Source of the DNA: G963662655 sp963665015
Lineage (GTDB): Bacteria > Cloacimonadota > Cloacimonadia > Cloacimonadales > JAIOQZ01
Assembly: GCA_963665015.2 (NCBI GenBank)
Contig: CAXXSY010000003.1
Coordinates: 310,001 to 374,000, forward strand
Direction: 5' to 3'
Length of the DNA stretch: 64,000 nucleotides
Shown here: positions 9,452 to 18,896 of the stretch, piece by piece
How positions within the stretch are numbered: position 1 is the first letter of the stretch
Layout: every line of letters starts with the position of its first letter
Notes under the pieces: model-generated
Database searches by the model: none
Seen by the model: only the letters and a program-made list of their open reading frames with translations
What the model was told of the DNA's origin: nothing
Translations under genes and position numbers: made by a program

Positions 9452-11299
9452 TTAGTGCGAAGCTTTCTTCTTGTGGATTTCGATGAATTCGGATAACGAT
9501 GCGACGTTCTGTTCGTCGAAACGGCTGCCGGTTACCGTCTTCACGTAGTAGAAGCGCTTATCTCCCGACAGCGGCGCCGTCCAAACGTCTCCATTGAATG
9601 ATCCCGTCTCATCAACAGTGAAAGTACCCTCCGGATCTCCCGACGAATAGACCGCATAGCTGCTTCGACTCGAGCCCGAGCAGGCGAGACTGACCTGGTT
9701 ATTCTGGATACTGATCGCGACAACAGGCGGCTCCGGTGTCTGGAAATACGGAAAAGCGCCCATGTCCAGTCGCGTGCCGTCCGGATCCAAGTCTTGTTCG
9801 GATGGATAACCGGCGTCGATGCAGGGAGAGTTTTCGCTGAGGCTGTAATAATCGGGACCCACGCAGGTAAATAGCGGATCGCTCCCAATATTGCCGTTTG
9901 CATCGGGCGTGAATCCTTCGATATCGCAGTACATGATCGTGAAATCCCTGTCATTGCGTGATCGATAAACCTGATAAAGCTGATTGGGATCGTTTCCCCA
10001 TATTATGGAGTTCAGCAGATAGGACCAGCAGTAACTGCCACTGTAAATGCCTCCACCACCACCATACATCGTTTCATCGACATCATTATCGCAAATGGTG
10101 CAATTTATAATCATCGCTACGCATACTTCGCACAACGCGATCCCGCCGCCGAATTCCTGCGCCCGGTTGTGCGCGATCAAGGAATAATAAATCTCGGGAT
10201 TGGAGTCGGAGGCGTATAAACCTGCGCCGGCAACCGCCTTGTTTCTCACGATTATGCAGGTGTCGATCTTCGTATTGGAGGACTGGCAGAAAATCCCGCC
10301 GCCTACATTGTCGGGCCAGTTCCCCTGCGCGTTTCCGTATTCGATCTTGCAGTGTGCCAGCCGGGATGGATCGAATTCGTTGGTATTGTTGTCGATGAAT
10401 CGCAGGCCGCCCCAGCCGGTGGTGGTGTCCTGCGCGGTGAAGAAGATGTTCATGTCCTCGGTGCCCAGCGCGAGCAACTGACCATATACGGTGAACTTGT
10501 AGTGCCCGGTGAAGAGCACGTTGACGCCGGCTTCGATGGTCAGTGTCGCCGTGGAATCGACCTGGATGTCGCCACCTACCATATAAGGACCGCCTTCGAG
10601 CGTCCATGTACCCGAGACGGAGCCGGATGTGATGTTGGTGGAATCAGAGCATGAGTAACAGCCGTAGCCTTCGGCTATCATATCTTCGATTTTGTACGGA
10701 CGTTTTACAACCTTGTTATATGGGGCACCTGTTGCTTCAATTACTTCTACCCATTGGTCATTCAGGTCATCTTCGTTTCTGCCATAGTTTAAACGCGCGT
10801 GGCCGGGACCAATTTTAACGAATGCATCGCCGGGTTGAACCAGTTGCGCTGTTATACTTCTGGAATTACTTCGTAAATATCCACAACCACAATTCGGCAT
10901 AAGAGCCTCAGAAAGCTCCCAACACCTACCAACCAATCCGGAACAGTCAATGCCTGCTGCCCAGGATGTTGAACAGGTGGTTGAATCCGAGTGATGAGCA
11001 CTATGTGCACCGGGGCCAAATCCACCTAATTCGTACCCAGTATTCCATTGCTCAAAGGTATCTTTGCCACCATAATGGTAGGGCATTCCTGTTATCGTAA
11101 CACCGATACTGTCAATCCAGTCGCAAGGATCTGCTTGTGTGTAACCCAACAAAGGATTATTTGTTTCGGTGTAATGAGTCCAAACGTTATTATGGTGAAC
11201 GGTCCACTCGAAATCGCGATATTGCTCTGCGAGTTCTAAATTAACAGCAGATAATCCCATTACCGTAAACAGCAAAGCCATAAACCAGAATGTTTTCAT
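9452..11299 (-). CDS. Secreted NlpC/P60-like domain joined to a right-handed beta-helix
   Basis: 615 residues. A signal peptide (about 1-19) is followed by a papain-like NlpC/P60-type domain. Cys119 sits in GIDCSGLV, His167 in GPGHARL, and an acidic residue follows in VEVIEAT, which matches the Cys-His-polar arrangement of peptidoglycan or peptide amidases. From about residue 215 a beta-helix begins with TLTIEAGVNVLFTGHYKFTV. It continues with GGGI..C and NPEIYYSLIAHN rungs and the usual SENSPCIDAGYP...DMGAFPY closing block, then an FN3-like end. There is no YPNPFNP sorting domain, so it is exported but not obviously sorted like its neighbours. The 5-prime third is visibly richer in A+T than the rest, and the change falls at the domain boundary. 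Its ATG overlaps the previous stop (ATGA), implying translational coupling. Confidence 0.8.
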   Translation of the reverse strand: MKTFWFMALLFTVMGLSAVNLELAEQYRDFEWTVHHNNVWTHYTETNNPLLGYTQADPCDWIDSIGVTITGMPYHYGGKDTFEQWNTGYELGGFGPGAHSAHHSDSTTCSTSWAAGIDCSGLVGRCWELSEALMPNCGCGYLRSNSRSITAQLVQPGDAFVKIGPGHARLNYGRNEDDLNDQWVEVIEATGAPYNKVVKRPYKIEDMIAEGYGCYSCSDSTNITSGSVSGTWTLEGGPYMVGGDIQVDSTATLTIEAGVNVLFTGHYKFTVYGQLLALGTEDMNIFFTAQDTTTGWGGLRFIDNNTNEFDPSRLAHCKIEYGNAQGNWPDNVGGGIFCQSSNTKIDTCIIVRNKAVAGAGLYASDSNPEIYYSLIAHNRAQEFGGGIALCEVCVAMIINCTICDNDVDETMYGGGGGIYSGSYCWSYLLNSIIWGNDPNQLYQVYRSRNDRDFTIMYCDIEGFTPDANGNIGSDPLFTCVGPDYYSLSENSPCIDAGYPSEQDLDPDGTRLDMGAFPYFQTPEPPVVAISIQNNQVSLACSGSSRSSYAVYSSGDPEGTFTVDETGSFNGDVWTAPLSGDKRFYYVKTVTGSRFDEQNVASLSEFIEIHKKKASH

Positions 11300-12177
11300 T
11301 GTTCTACTCCTGTCTTATACCAGCGGACATATTCAATCTTGTCCTTTGAAACTACCAGATTATAGGCTACTCCGGATTTCGAAATGAAAGGATAAACTCT
11401 ATCGTAGAAATGAACGTCATGAACTAAATTTGAATCAAAGACGACATTCGTGGAAATGAAGTCGCCATTTTCTGTCACAATACCGAGTTCTGTCGCTGTC
11501 AATGGAGCAACCATGTTCTCGAAATACAGGTAGTTATCCCTGTCATAGTTCATAAATCGATATCCAATTTCGGAACGCCATACCTTTTTCAGGTCAACTG
11601 GCTTGTAGGTAAAATCAAAGAGTTCCATGCTTTCGAGATGATACTGACTATTGATTAGAACTAATTCACCGGCTTGAATTGCTTTGGGGCCATCATAGAT
11701 TAGTAATCCGAATTTTCCTTGATAGCTTTCAATAAAACTGAAACCATAATAAAATCCCCCCCCCTGTATAACGGTGTGATAATCGACAAGTTCAAGGTTC
11801 ATGGAATATCGTCTGACACACACAACGCTCATATCCCCGCTCATCGTATAAACCATGCCATCGTGGTAACCGAGAAAGCGGATTACGTCACCGGCACATC
11901 CTTCATATTTCGATGCACAAACGAAGTTACCATTCTTGTCGAATTTCTTGATGATGTTCTTGCGCCGGGTAAGAAGGTAGATATTCTCGTCCTCATCGAC
12001 TGTGAAACTTGTTGGACCTTCATCCAAGCAGTCATAGTCTCTTGGTACAATACGTACGCTCAACTGCCCTTCTTCTTCACCCATGGGAAGCTCGACGACA
12101 GTCTTTTCGTATATCCAGGTTTCGGCTAACAACAGTCCAATTGCCATTAAAAATAAGATGCAAAATGTATGTTTCAT
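11296..12177 (-). CDS. Secreted 6-bladed beta-propeller-like protein
   Basis: 293 residues with a signal peptide (MKHTFCILFLMAIGLLLAE). The body has repeated short strands of the NHL/6-bladed propeller type, for example FTVDEDENIYLLTRRKNIIKKFDKNGNF, in which a domain position is read as a sensor-like or ligand-binding blade. This resembles the '6-bladed beta-propeller' lipoproteins common in Bacteroidota relatives; no enzyme motif is visible. AGGAGG lies 5 bp before the ATG. It is the first gene of a two-gene unit with the NlpC/P60-beta-helix gene, which it overlaps by 4 bp. Its base composition is clearly more A+T-rich than the flanking uvrB and C25 genes, which suggests recent acquisition. 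The specific function is unknown. Confidence 0.65.
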   Translation of the reverse strand: MKHTFCILFLMAIGLLLAETWIYEKTVVELPMGEEEGQLSVRIVPRDYDCLDEGPTSFTVDEDENIYLLTRRKNIIKKFDKNGNFVCASKYEGCAGDVIRFLGYHDGMVYTMSGDMSVVCVRRYSMNLELVDYHTVIQGGGFYYGFSFIESYQGKFGLLIYDGPKAIQAGELVLINSQYHLESMELFDFTYKPVDLKKVWRSEIGYRFMNYDRDNYLYFENMVAPLTATELGIVTENGDFISTNVVFDSNLVHDVHFYDRVYPFISKSGVAYNLVVSKDKIEYVRWYKTGVEQ

Positions 12178-12350
12178 GATTCCTCCTGTATCCTTATAGA
12201 AATATTGCGATAATAAATTGCATCTGTCAAGATATTTCTTCGGGCAATTTAATAATACAATTAATTTCCGGGCTATGATTTTCCCTTGCCAATTTCTTCC
12301 CGCGTTGCAAAAATGGAACCGTGATTACATCATCGCAACAGTGAGGCAGC

Positions 12351-14351
12351 ATGGACCGTTTCGAAATCGTATCGAAGTACAGGCCCACCGGCGACCAGCC
12401 GCAGGCCATCAAGGAGCTCGTGGAAGGACTGGGCAGTGGTCAGAAACACCAGACGCTTCTGGGCGTGACCGGCTCGGGCAAGACGTTCACCATCGCCAAC
12501 GTGGTCGAGAAGATCAACCGGCCCACGCTGGTCATCTCGCACAACAAGACCCTCGCCGCGCAGCTCTATGGCGAGTTCAGGCAGCTCTTTCCGAACAACG
12601 CTGTCGAGTACTTCATCAGCTACTACGACTACTACCAGCCGGAAGCCTACATCCCCGGCCGCGACCTCTACATCGAGAAGGACTCCGACATCAACAAGGA
12701 GATCGAGATGCTCAGGCTGCGGGCGACAATGTCCCTGATGGAGCGGCGCGACGTACTGATCGTAGCGAGCGTGTCGTGCATCTACGGTCTGGGCGTGCCG
12801 GAGGACTACCGTAACGCGCTCATCCGCATCAAGAAGGGCGACCGTATCGACCGCGACGAGATGCTGCTGCGACTGGTGCGCATCCACTACGGGCGCAACG
12901 ACATCGCCTTCGAGCGCGGCTGCTTCCGGGTGCAGGGCGACACCGTCGATATTTACCCCGCCTACATGGAGCACTCGGTGCGGGTGGAGTTCTTCGGCGA
13001 CGAGATCGAACGCATCCAGCGCATCAATCCCATCGACAACCACGTCATCGAGGAGGTGGAGGAGTACCCCGTCTATCCGGCGAACCACTTCATCACCGGC
13101 GAGGACTCGCTCGGACGCGCGCTGGGGACCATCGAAGCCGAGATGAACGAGCGGGTTAAGTATTTTCTGGATCGCAACATGTTCGTCGAGGCACAGCGCA
13201 TCGAGCAGCGTACGAAGTTCGACATGGAGATGCTCAAGGAGATCGGCTTCTGCAGCGGCATCGAGAACTACAGTCGGCACCTCACCGGCGCGAAACCCGG
13301 CGATCCGCCCTACTGCCTGCTCGACTACTTCCCGAAAGATTTTCTGCTCGTCATCGACGAATCGCACGCCACCATTCCGCAGGTTCACGCCATGTACGGC
13401 GGCGACTACACCCGCAAGAAGAACCTGGTCGAGTATGGATTCCGGCTGCCGTCCGCGCACGACAACCGACCGCTGAAATTCCCCGAGTTCGAAGACCACA
13501 TCCATCAGGTGATCTTCGTCTCGGCCACACCGGGCGACTACGAGATGGAGAAGACCGAGGGCGTCTTCACCGAGCAGGTGATCCGTCCCACCGGACTGCT
13601 CGACCCCGAGATCGAGATCAAGCCCATCGCCACGCAGGTCGATGACCTTCTGGAGCAGATCCGGCAGCGCACCGCAAAAAAGGAGAAGGTGCTGGTCACC
13701 ACGCTCACCAAACGCATGGCGGAAGACCTCTCCGTCTATCTCACCAACGCCGGCGTCAAAGCGCGCTACATGCACAGCGAAGTCGATACCATCGAGCGCT
13801 CGAAGATCATCCGCGACCTGCGACTGGGCGAGTTCGACGTGCTGGTGGGCATCAACCTCCTGCGCGAGGGACTCGATCTGCCCGAAGTATCGCTGGTGGG
13901 CATCCTCGACGCCGACAAGATCGGCTTCCTCAGATCCACGCGATCCCTGATCCAGACGGCGGGGCGCGCCGCGCGTAACGTCAACGGCAAGGTCATTTTC
14001 TACGCCGATAAAATCACGCCGGCCATCAAGGAGACCGTCGAGGAGACTAACCGCCGTCGCGAGAAGCAGCTCGCCTACAATATCGAGCACGGCATCACCC
14101 CCAAGACCATCCTCAAGAGCATCGAGGACATCATGCTTTCGACCAGCGTTGCGGAAGGCTATAAGGAAAAAGGTGAGAAACCCGGCAAGAAGCCCGACCG
14201 CGCCGAGTTCGAGGAATACCTGCATCTCGATACGAAGGAGAAGATCATCAACGTGCTCAAGAAGGAGATGCAGAAGGCGGCACAGAACCTCGACTTCGAG
14301 AAGGCCGCCGAGCTGCGCGACCGTATCTACGAACTTTCCGAGATGGAATAG
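12351..14351 (+). CDS. uvrB: UvrABC system protein B, DNA damage recognition helicase-like subunit
   Basis: 666 residues, normal for UvrB, the subunit of nucleotide excision repair that verifies damage after UvrA loads it and then recruits UvrC. The Walker A motif GVTGSGKT lies at residues 38-45. The beta-hairpin YYDYYQPEAYIP starts at about 91, DESHA (DEXH box) follows, then the helicase motifs VSATPGDYE, HSEVDTIER, GINLLREGLDLPEVS and QTAGRAARN. A C-terminal UVR domain (FEKAAELRDRIYELSEME) binds UvrC. The ATG at 12351 starts the canonical N-terminus (FEIVSKYRPTGDQPQAI). It stands alone, divergent from the propeller gene across a 173-bp A+T-rich gap that must contain both promoters; I see no SOS-box palindrome I would defend. 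Confidence 0.98.
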   Translation: MDRFEIVSKYRPTGDQPQAIKELVEGLGSGQKHQTLLGVTGSGKTFTIANVVEKINRPTLVISHNKTLAAQLYGEFRQLFPNNAVEYFISYYDYYQPEAYIPGRDLYIEKDSDINKEIEMLRLRATMSLMERRDVLIVASVSCIYGLGVPEDYRNALIRIKKGDRIDRDEMLLRLVRIHYGRNDIAFERGCFRVQGDTVDIYPAYMEHSVRVEFFGDEIERIQRINPIDNHVIEEVEEYPVYPANHFITGEDSLGRALGTIEAEMNERVKYFLDRNMFVEAQRIEQRTKFDMEMLKEIGFCSGIENYSRHLTGAKPGDPPYCLLDYFPKDFLLVIDESHATIPQVHAMYGGDYTRKKNLVEYGFRLPSAHDNRPLKFPEFEDHIHQVIFVSATPGDYEMEKTEGVFTEQVIRPTGLLDPEIEIKPIATQVDDLLEQIRQRTAKKEKVLVTTLTKRMAEDLSVYLTNAGVKARYMHSEVDTIERSKIIRDLRLGEFDVLVGINLLREGLDLPEVSLVGILDADKIGFLRSTRSLIQTAGRAARNVNGKVIFYADKITPAIKETVEETNRRREKQLAYNIEHGITPKTILKSIEDIMLSTSVAEGYKEKGEKPGKKPDRAEFEEYLHLDTKEKIINVLKKEMQKAAQNLDFEKAAELRDRIYELSEME

Positions 14352-14354
14352 AGC

Positions 14355-14393
14355 GCAACTTCCGAATGTACTGGAGGTTCTTCTGAATGTTGC
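14355..14393. repeat. Imperfect palindrome of the CTTCCGAATGT family
   Basis: Begins GCAACTTCCGAATGT and ends TTCTGAATGTTGC, with partly complementary arms. Relatives occur at 24921-24938, 59589-59632 and 59642-59661. Its position directly after the uvrB stop suggests a repeat serving as transcript end or stabilising hairpin. Confidence 0.6.
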
Positions 14394-14440
14394 GATTCTA
14401 TCGGAAAATAAAAAAAGAGCAATTGACATAGGAGGAAACC

Positions 14441-14896
14441 ATGACTGAGATTACTGTTAACATTGTCGAATTACCACCCATGCGGTGTGCCAGTTTCTAT
14501 CACTTCGGCGAAGAACCCGAGATGAATGCTTGGAAGAAGCTTGAGAACTGGCAGGAAAAGCATCCCCGTTATCACGAAACCATCATGGGATTCAATAACC
14601 CGAATCCATGTCGCGAAGACGATCCTTACGGCTACGAATTTCTTCTGGAAGTCGATAAGGATGTCGTTCCGGAAGGTGATATGCGGATTGTGGATTTCTA
14701 CGGCGGATTGTACGCGGTAACGCGATGCGAGCCCAAGGGCGATCCGTCCATGATCATGAAAACATGGCTGAGCCTGATGGAGTGGGTGAAAAACAGCGAA
14801 TACAACCATGCAACGCACCAGTGGATGGAAAAGCATCTCGGTGGCAGCGACATGAATACGATGGTTTTGGAGATACACTTCCCGATCGGGAAATGA
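14441..14896 (+). CDS. GyrI-like / AraC-type effector-binding domain protein
   Basis: 151 residues with a stand-alone GyrI-like small-molecule-binding fold. Visible features are the first strand VNIVELPPMRCASFYHFG, the turn MGFNNPNPCREDDPYGYEF, a VDFYGGLYAVTRCEP strand and the terminal VLEIHFPIGK. The typical family block is two strand-helix-strand repeats that bind hydrophobic effectors, as in BmrR or Rob. Here no DNA-binding domain is attached, so it may sequester or sense a small molecule. AGGAGG is placed 5 bp before the ATG. It follows uvrB after a short repeat-containing gap and is probably its own unit. Confidence 0.8.
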   Translation: MTEITVNIVELPPMRCASFYHFGEEPEMNAWKKLENWQEKHPRYHETIMGFNNPNPCREDDPYGYEFLLEVDKDVVPEGDMRIVDFYGGLYAVTRCEPKGDPSMIMKTWLSLMEWVKNSEYNHATHQWMEKHLGGSDMNTMVLEIHFPIGK

Positions 14897-15022
14897 CTCG
14901 TAATATCCTCCTTGTTCCCTGGTTACCCGCGGTACGGTGACTTCATATTCAAAAACCTTGACGTTTCACGTTTTGCAATCGATTCTTGCATAATTGAATA
15001 ATATTACGCATTGGAGTCGAAT

Positions 15023-16051
15023 ATGGAACAAACCACAGATTACGCGGTCGAGCAGATCGTGAACCTCTGTCGCATTCCGAGTCCGTCCGGATTCACGCAG
15101 AAGGCGCAGGCGTACCTGATGGACGAATTTATCTGTCTGGATTATCAGCCCTATCTGAGTCGCAAAGGCTCAGTCATCGTGGATTTGGGCGGCGAGGGCG
15201 AACCGCTGGTGCTGGCGGCGCATGTCGATACGCTGGGTGCAATGGTACGAAGCATCAAGTCGAACGGAAATCTGCGCGTGACGCAGGTGGGCGGCTATCC
15301 GTTCAACTACATCGAGACCGAGAACTGCACCATCCACACCCGCAAGGGCAAGACCTACTCCGGAACCTTCCAGCTCTGTAATCCGTCCCTGCACGTCAAC
15401 AAGGACGCGCGCGATAAGAAACGCACCGACGAGACGGTCGATATCGTGATCGACGAGAAGGTAAAGTCGAAGGAAGACGTTGAGAAACTCGGCATCCGCG
15501 CGGGCGATTTCGTCAGCTTCGATTCGCGCACCGTGGTTACGGAGAGCGGATTCATCAAGAGCCGTCACCTGGACGACAAGGCCAGCGCCGGCATCTTCAT
15601 CGCCCTTGCGAAATGGGTGAGCGAGGAGAAGATCAAGCTCAATCGCAAGGTTTATCTGGTTTTCACCACGTACGAAGAAGTGGGTCACGGCGGCGCGGCG
15701 GGTATCCCGAAAGACGTCGTCGAGATGATCAGCGTGGATATGGGCGCCGTGGGCGACGACCTCGAGACCGACGAGTACAAGGTCTCCATCTGCGCCAAGG
15801 ATTCCATGGGCCCCTACGACTACACCGTGACCAACAGGCTGATCGAACTGGCGGAGCGCGACAAGCTCAACTTCGCGGTCGATATCTATCCCTATTACGG
15901 CTCGGACGCGGACGTGACGCTCGGCGCGGGCTACGACATCCTGCACGGACTGATCGGGCCCGGTGTCTTCGCCTCGCACGGCTACGAACGAACTCATCGC
16001 GAAGCGGTGGAAAACACACTCAAACTCTTGCAGGCGTACATCAGAGCCTGA
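15023..16051 (+). CDS. M42 family metallo-aminopeptidase
   Basis: 342 residues. M42 enzymes are cytosolic, often dodecameric, di-metal aminopeptidases that trim peptides. The metal ligands are recognisable in order: HVDT (first His), HLDDKA (bridging Asp), TTYEEVG (catalytic and ligand Glu), SVDMG (Asp) and the final SHGYERTH (His). The ATG at 15023 is preceded by GGAG 7 bp away; an upstream TTG at 15011 is in frame but lies over that site. The next gene, htrA, begins 19 bp later in the same direction, so a peptidase-protease-isomerase run (15.0-18.8 kb) is likely co-transcribed. The substrate cannot be told from sequence. Confidence 0.92.
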   Translation: MEQTTDYAVEQIVNLCRIPSPSGFTQKAQAYLMDEFICLDYQPYLSRKGSVIVDLGGEGEPLVLAAHVDTLGAMVRSIKSNGNLRVTQVGGYPFNYIETENCTIHTRKGKTYSGTFQLCNPSLHVNKDARDKKRTDETVDIVIDEKVKSKEDVEKLGIRAGDFVSFDSRTVVTESGFIKSRHLDDKASAGIFIALAKWVSEEKIKLNRKVYLVFTTYEEVGHGGAAGIPKDVVEMISVDMGAVGDDLETDEYKVSICAKDSMGPYDYTVTNRLIELAERDKLNFAVDIYPYYGSDADVTLGAGYDILHGLIGPGVFASHGYERTHREAVENTLKLLQAYIRA

Positions 16052-16070
16052 TATTCCAAGCGGAGACCTT

Positions 16071-17201
16071 ATGAAGCGATACGCCCCTTTCTGGATATTC
16101 GTGCTGATCGTCATTGCCGCCAACTTCATGCTGTACCGGCATTTCACGCAAAAAACGCTCCAGATGAAAGAAACATCGATCGAGACCCATGTACAGGATG
16201 TCGATTACTCGCGCGAGAATCCCATCACCCGGGCGGTGAAGGAGGTCGAGGTGGCGGTCGTGAGCGTCAACGTGCTAAAGACCCGCATCGTACGGCGCTA
16301 CAACAACCCCTTCCAGAATCCATTCTTTGGCTACTTCGACATCCCCTATCGGCAGGACGTACAGAGCATCGGTACCGGGCTGATCATCGACGAGCGCGGC
16401 TACATCGTGACCAACGGCCATGTGGTCGAGGGCGCAACCAAGATTTCGGTGATCCTGAACGACGGACGTAACATGGAAGCTGAGTTGATCGGTCTGGACA
16501 GCGTGCACGACGTGGCGGTGGTCAAGATTTCCGGCGAAAACCTGCCTGTAGCAAGACTGGGCGATTCGGAAAGCCTGATCATCGGCGAGTGGTCGATCGC
16601 GGTGGGGAATCCGTATGCCTACCTGATCAAGGACTCCAGACCCAGCGTTTCGGTAGGCGTGATCTCCGCGGTCGAGCGGAACTTCGCCGGTATCGGGGAA
16701 GGCAAAATTTACAAGCGCATGATTCAGACCGACGCGGCGATCAACCCGGGCAACAGCGGCGGTCCGCTGGTCAATATCGAGGGCGAGGTAATCGGACTGA
16801 ACACGTTCATCTTCTCGGAGACGGGCGAGAGCGTGGGAATCGGTTTCGCCATACCCATTGACCGCGTGAAGAAGATAGCCCGTGAGCTGGTTCGCTACGG
16901 TAAGATCCGCGACCGTCATTTCGGATTCGCGGTTGAAGACCTCAACGCCATGATCGCCTCGAGATTCCACCTCCCGGACCTCAACGGGGTCATCGTGGTG
17001 GGCGTGGAAAAGAACGGTCCCGCCGAACGTGCCGGGCTTAAGCTCAACGACGTGATCCAGGAGATCAACGATTACCGGATCAAGGGTTTCGACGATGTCG
17101 CGCTGGCGGTCTCCGATCTGGCGATTGGTGAGGAGATCAAGCTCAAGGTATGGCGAGACGGCGAGACAAAGACTTTTAGCTGGATTACGGAAGAGCTGTA
17201 G
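16071..17201 (+). CDS. htrA: HtrA/Deg-family periplasmic serine protease with one PDZ domain
   Basis: 376 residues. An N-terminal membrane anchor (FWIFVLIVIAANFMLY) is followed by a trypsin-like S1C domain with the full triad: His117 in TNGHVVEG, Asp147 in SVHDVAVV and Ser229 in NPGNSGGPLV. One PDZ domain follows (VIVVGVEKNGPAERAGLKLNDVI), which in this family binds exposed C-termini of misfolded proteins. A single PDZ and a retained anchor resemble DegS-type or Gram-positive HtrA more than DegP. It acts in envelope protein quality control. The ATG at 16071 follows the M42 stop by 19 bp, and the isomerase gene begins 1 bp after its own stop, consistent with one envelope-stress transcript. Confidence 0.95.
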   Translation: MKRYAPFWIFVLIVIAANFMLYRHFTQKTLQMKETSIETHVQDVDYSRENPITRAVKEVEVAVVSVNVLKTRIVRRYNNPFQNPFFGYFDIPYRQDVQSIGTGLIIDERGYIVTNGHVVEGATKISVILNDGRNMEAELIGLDSVHDVAVVKISGENLPVARLGDSESLIIGEWSIAVGNPYAYLIKDSRPSVSVGVISAVERNFAGIGEGKIYKRMIQTDAAINPGNSGGPLVNIEGEVIGLNTFIFSETGESVGIGFAIPIDRVKKIARELVRYGKIRDRHFGFAVEDLNAMIASRFHLPDLNGVIVVGVEKNGPAERAGLKLNDVIQEINDYRIKGFDDVALAVSDLAIGEEIKLKVWRDGETKTFSWITEEL

Positions 17202-17202
17202 C

Positions 17203-18849
17203 ATGCAGAAATTCAATCGCCGCATCATGTATCTGACGGGGATAATCATCATCTTCCTGCTCGTATTCTTCAAGTTCCGCGTTCCGTCCAACCGCGACCG
17301 CGTCGTGGCGCGCGTAGGCGACCAGAAGATAACCTACATCGATTTCCTTGCCTATGCCGGGAGGAGCGACGAGGACGACTTCCCGCTGGATGAGAAAATT
17401 CCGCTCCTGGATGACATGGTGGTGCAGCGCGCGGTGGAAGTTTATGCGAAAAAGACCGGCATCTTCGAGGACGAAATCCGCGAGCAGGTGCAGAAAGAGA
17501 AGGATTCCGCCTTCCGCGCCATTCTCGATCGCGCGTTCACCCGCTATGCCGCCGATACGGGAAGCGGCGTCACGGGAGCCGAAGAGAAGGCGTTTTTCTC
17601 GCGGCATCCCTATATCGCGCTCTATCACATTGCTGTGCCGCGCATCAACGAAGATTCCCGGCAACGGATCGGCATGGCGAAGGAGTTGCTCGAAGCAGGA
17701 AAGCCGTTCTTCGAGGTGCTGAAAGAGTTCGGGGACCCATCGACGCAGGCGGACAGCGGGTTCTACGGCTACTACCCGCAAAACCTGTATTCATTCGGAT
17801 ACCCCGGATTTATCGAAGAAGCCGAGAAACTATCCTGCACAGGACAATTCAGCGATGTCGTCGCAAGCGGCTACTTCTACGAAATTCTCTATCGCGGCAA
17901 GGACCCGGATTTCGAGAAGGTGTGGCCGATGATATTCGAGTGGGTGCGACAGGAGAAGTACCGCGATATGCTGCTCGAACTCGAGGAAGACCTCGCTTCG
18001 CGTATCGTCATCGACAAGCCGCTTCTCGATCAATTGCATTCGATGGACGATGCGGAGTTTTACGATTCCGAGACCCGGTCCCGCACTGTGATCAGCTATC
18101 GGGAAGAGGAAAACACCATCCGGCTGGAAGAACTGCTGCTAATTCTCAAGGATCGCTTCAACATCCTGGACGCACGGGACGCAGCGCCCGGATGGCTCAT
18201 CGAGACCGCGACAACCATCGCCCGCGAAGACCTTCAGGTACAGTACGCACGCGACATCCACATCGACAATACCCTGCGCTTCAACCTGCAATGGCAGAAG
18301 AAACAGGCGGAGCTGGAGCAAGCTCGCGGCGCCAAGCTGGTCACGTTCATTGAAGACCGCGAAATGCGGATATCAGACAGCGAAATCCTCGCGCGCTTCG
18401 AGCAGAATTCCGACCGCTACCGTCGATCCGATATCTTCAAATTGCAAAAAATCATCCTCGCCGACCACGAGACCGCCAAGACCGCCTTCAAGTCCGTGCA
18501 GGCGGGGCTCGACTTCACCGACGCAGTCATGGAGTTCTCCATCGACGAAAGCAAAGCCCGCACCAAAGGCATCTCCGCGCCCATGAACCGCGAGTTTCTC
18601 AAGGACACCTACGACGTGCTGGAACCGTTTGACACCGGCGATATCGTGCCACCCGTACCCGAGGACGACCACTACGTGATCTACAAAATCCTCGATCGCA
18701 TCGACGGCGCGAAGCTCACCTTCACGCAGGTCAAGGAGCCCATCCGAAGGAAGCTCCTCGACGAGAAGTGGGACCAGTGGTTCGAGCGATTGCAGACCGA
18801 GCACGGCGTCAAGGTGGAGAAGTATTACGAGCAGTTGGGAGAGGGGTAG
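17203..18849 (+). CDS. Membrane-anchored parvulin-type peptidyl-prolyl isomerase (PpiC/SurA-like)
   Basis: 548 residues. The N-terminal transmembrane helix (MYLTGIIIIFLLVFF) precedes a start typical of SurA/PrsA proteins (RVVARVGDQKITYIDFLAYAG). A first parvulin-like region covers about residues 120-200 (LYHIAVPRINEDSRQRIGMA, then ADSGFYG). A second, near residues 410-500, has FKLQKIILADHETAKTAF and a DIVPPVPEDDHYVIYKILD end. Such proteins chaperone outer-membrane and secreted proteins during periplasmic transit. It follows htrA by 1 bp, so the protease and chaperone are made together, which suits the many secreted proteins of this genome. The start at 17203 is the first ATG after the htrA stop and gives the expected anchor. 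Confidence 0.85.
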   Translation: MQKFNRRIMYLTGIIIIFLLVFFKFRVPSNRDRVVARVGDQKITYIDFLAYAGRSDEDDFPLDEKIPLLDDMVVQRAVEVYAKKTGIFEDEIREQVQKEKDSAFRAILDRAFTRYAADTGSGVTGAEEKAFFSRHPYIALYHIAVPRINEDSRQRIGMAKELLEAGKPFFEVLKEFGDPSTQADSGFYGYYPQNLYSFGYPGFIEEAEKLSCTGQFSDVVASGYFYEILYRGKDPDFEKVWPMIFEWVRQEKYRDMLLELEEDLASRIVIDKPLLDQLHSMDDAEFYDSETRSRTVISYREEENTIRLEELLLILKDRFNILDARDAAPGWLIETATTIAREDLQVQYARDIHIDNTLRFNLQWQKKQAELEQARGAKLVTFIEDREMRISDSEILARFEQNSDRYRRSDIFKLQKIILADHETAKTAFKSVQAGLDFTDAVMEFSIDESKARTKGISAPMNREFLKDTYDVLEPFDTGDIVPPVPEDDHYVIYKILDRIDGAKLTFTQVKEPIRRKLLDEKWDQWFERLQTEHGVKVEKYYEQLGEG

Positions 18850-18896
18850 GAATAACAAATGAATCATGCCCGATTATCGGATGAGGAGTCTTGAAC

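Noticed and set aside
12330..14429. 699-codon open frame antisense to uvrB
   Set aside because: The plus strand encodes a complete, canonical UvrB. The antisense frame has no family motif and is a by-product of codon bias.
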